Source: Bacteroidales bacterium Bact_07
Lineage (GTDB): Bacteria > Bacteroidota > Bacteroidia > Bacteroidales > Tenuifilaceae
DNA length: 14,069 nucleotides
Assembly: GCA_001603415.1 (NCBI GenBank)
Contig: LUYY01000247.1
Location: 1-14,069, forward strand
Direction: 5' to 3'
Part shown: positions 13,997 through 14,069 of the stretch, in pieces
Layout of the letters: every line of letters begins with the position of its first letter
Numbering within the stretch: the first letter of the stretch is position 1
Program-made: the position numbers and the translations under genes
The notes under the pieces: model-generated
Told to the model about the DNA's origin: nothing
Database searches by the model: none
Seen by the model: only the letters and a program-made list of their open reading frames with translations

Positions 13997-14028
13997 TTTG
14001 ACTGGTATTGCTATTTACCATAAATTAG
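13997..14028 (+). promoter_or_regulatory. Third copy of the susC-type promoter, for a gene beyond the window
   Basis: TTTG (13997-14000) is followed after exactly 20 bases by TAAATTAG (14021-14028) and CT. It matches the two susC promoters in both elements and spacing. No start codon is seen before the window ends 41 bases later; the other two leaders from the -7 element to ATG are 48-53 bases. Confidence 0.65.
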
Positions 14029-14069
14029 CTTTGTGAAATAATTAACTAAACCTAAACCAAACTATTAAT
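14029..14069 (+). other. Partial 5' leader of a downstream transcription unit
   Basis: The A/T-rich stretch containing AACTAAACCTAAACC resembles the leaders of both susC genes (ACTAACC then TGTAAACCTAAAAC). It is cut by the window end before any start codon. Confidence 0.45.

Overview
The window looks like a chromosomal segment of a member of the Bacteroidota, most likely Bacteroidales. The evidence is two SusC/SusD outer-membrane uptake pairs, promoters of the Bacteroidota type (TTG near -33 and a TAnnTTnG-like -7 element), A/T-rich leaders without Shine-Dalgarno sequences, and repeat-filled intergenic DNA. The genus cannot be named from what is visible.

Layout. 1-709 holds no credible gene; it is a patchwork of repeats and inverted repeats, including a 61-base direct repeat (1-61 and 536-596) and a nested inverted repeat of about 140 bases (262-402). 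710-2170 (minus) encodes an RtcB-family RNA ligase with an apparently complete active site. 2171-2482 is a repeat-rich spacer. 2483-3082 (minus) encodes an ECF-type sigma factor that starts at GTG behind a strong Shine-Dalgarno sequence. 3083-4211 has no gene; it contains the sigma-gene promoter, many 7-base-period tandem arrays, a second large copy of the structured repeat, and the promoter of the first susC.

4212-8965 (plus) is a SusC-SusD operon ended by a strong terminator (8987-9019). 9132-13921 (plus) is a second SusC-SusD operon with its own promoter (9053-9083) and terminator (13940-13971). A third copy of the same promoter lies at 13997-14028, so another transcription unit, quite possibly a third SusC, should begin just beyond the window.

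How the genes work together. Each SusC is a TonB-dependent outer-membrane channel and each SusD its surface lipoprotein lid; together they bind and import a ligand that the window does not reveal. No glycoside hydrolase, peptidase or anti-sigma gene is present. The three promoters share TTG-N20-TAnATTAGC, and the two susC genes share nearly identical 5' ends (160 of 170 bases), so these units probably respond alike. The sigma factor and RtcB genes face away from them and have no demonstrable link.

I found no clear new multi-gene system. The most unusual material is non-coding: the nested inverted repeat, a modular repeat whose stems are kept while their sequences change, and a series of tandem arrays that differ in unit sequence but share a 7-base period.
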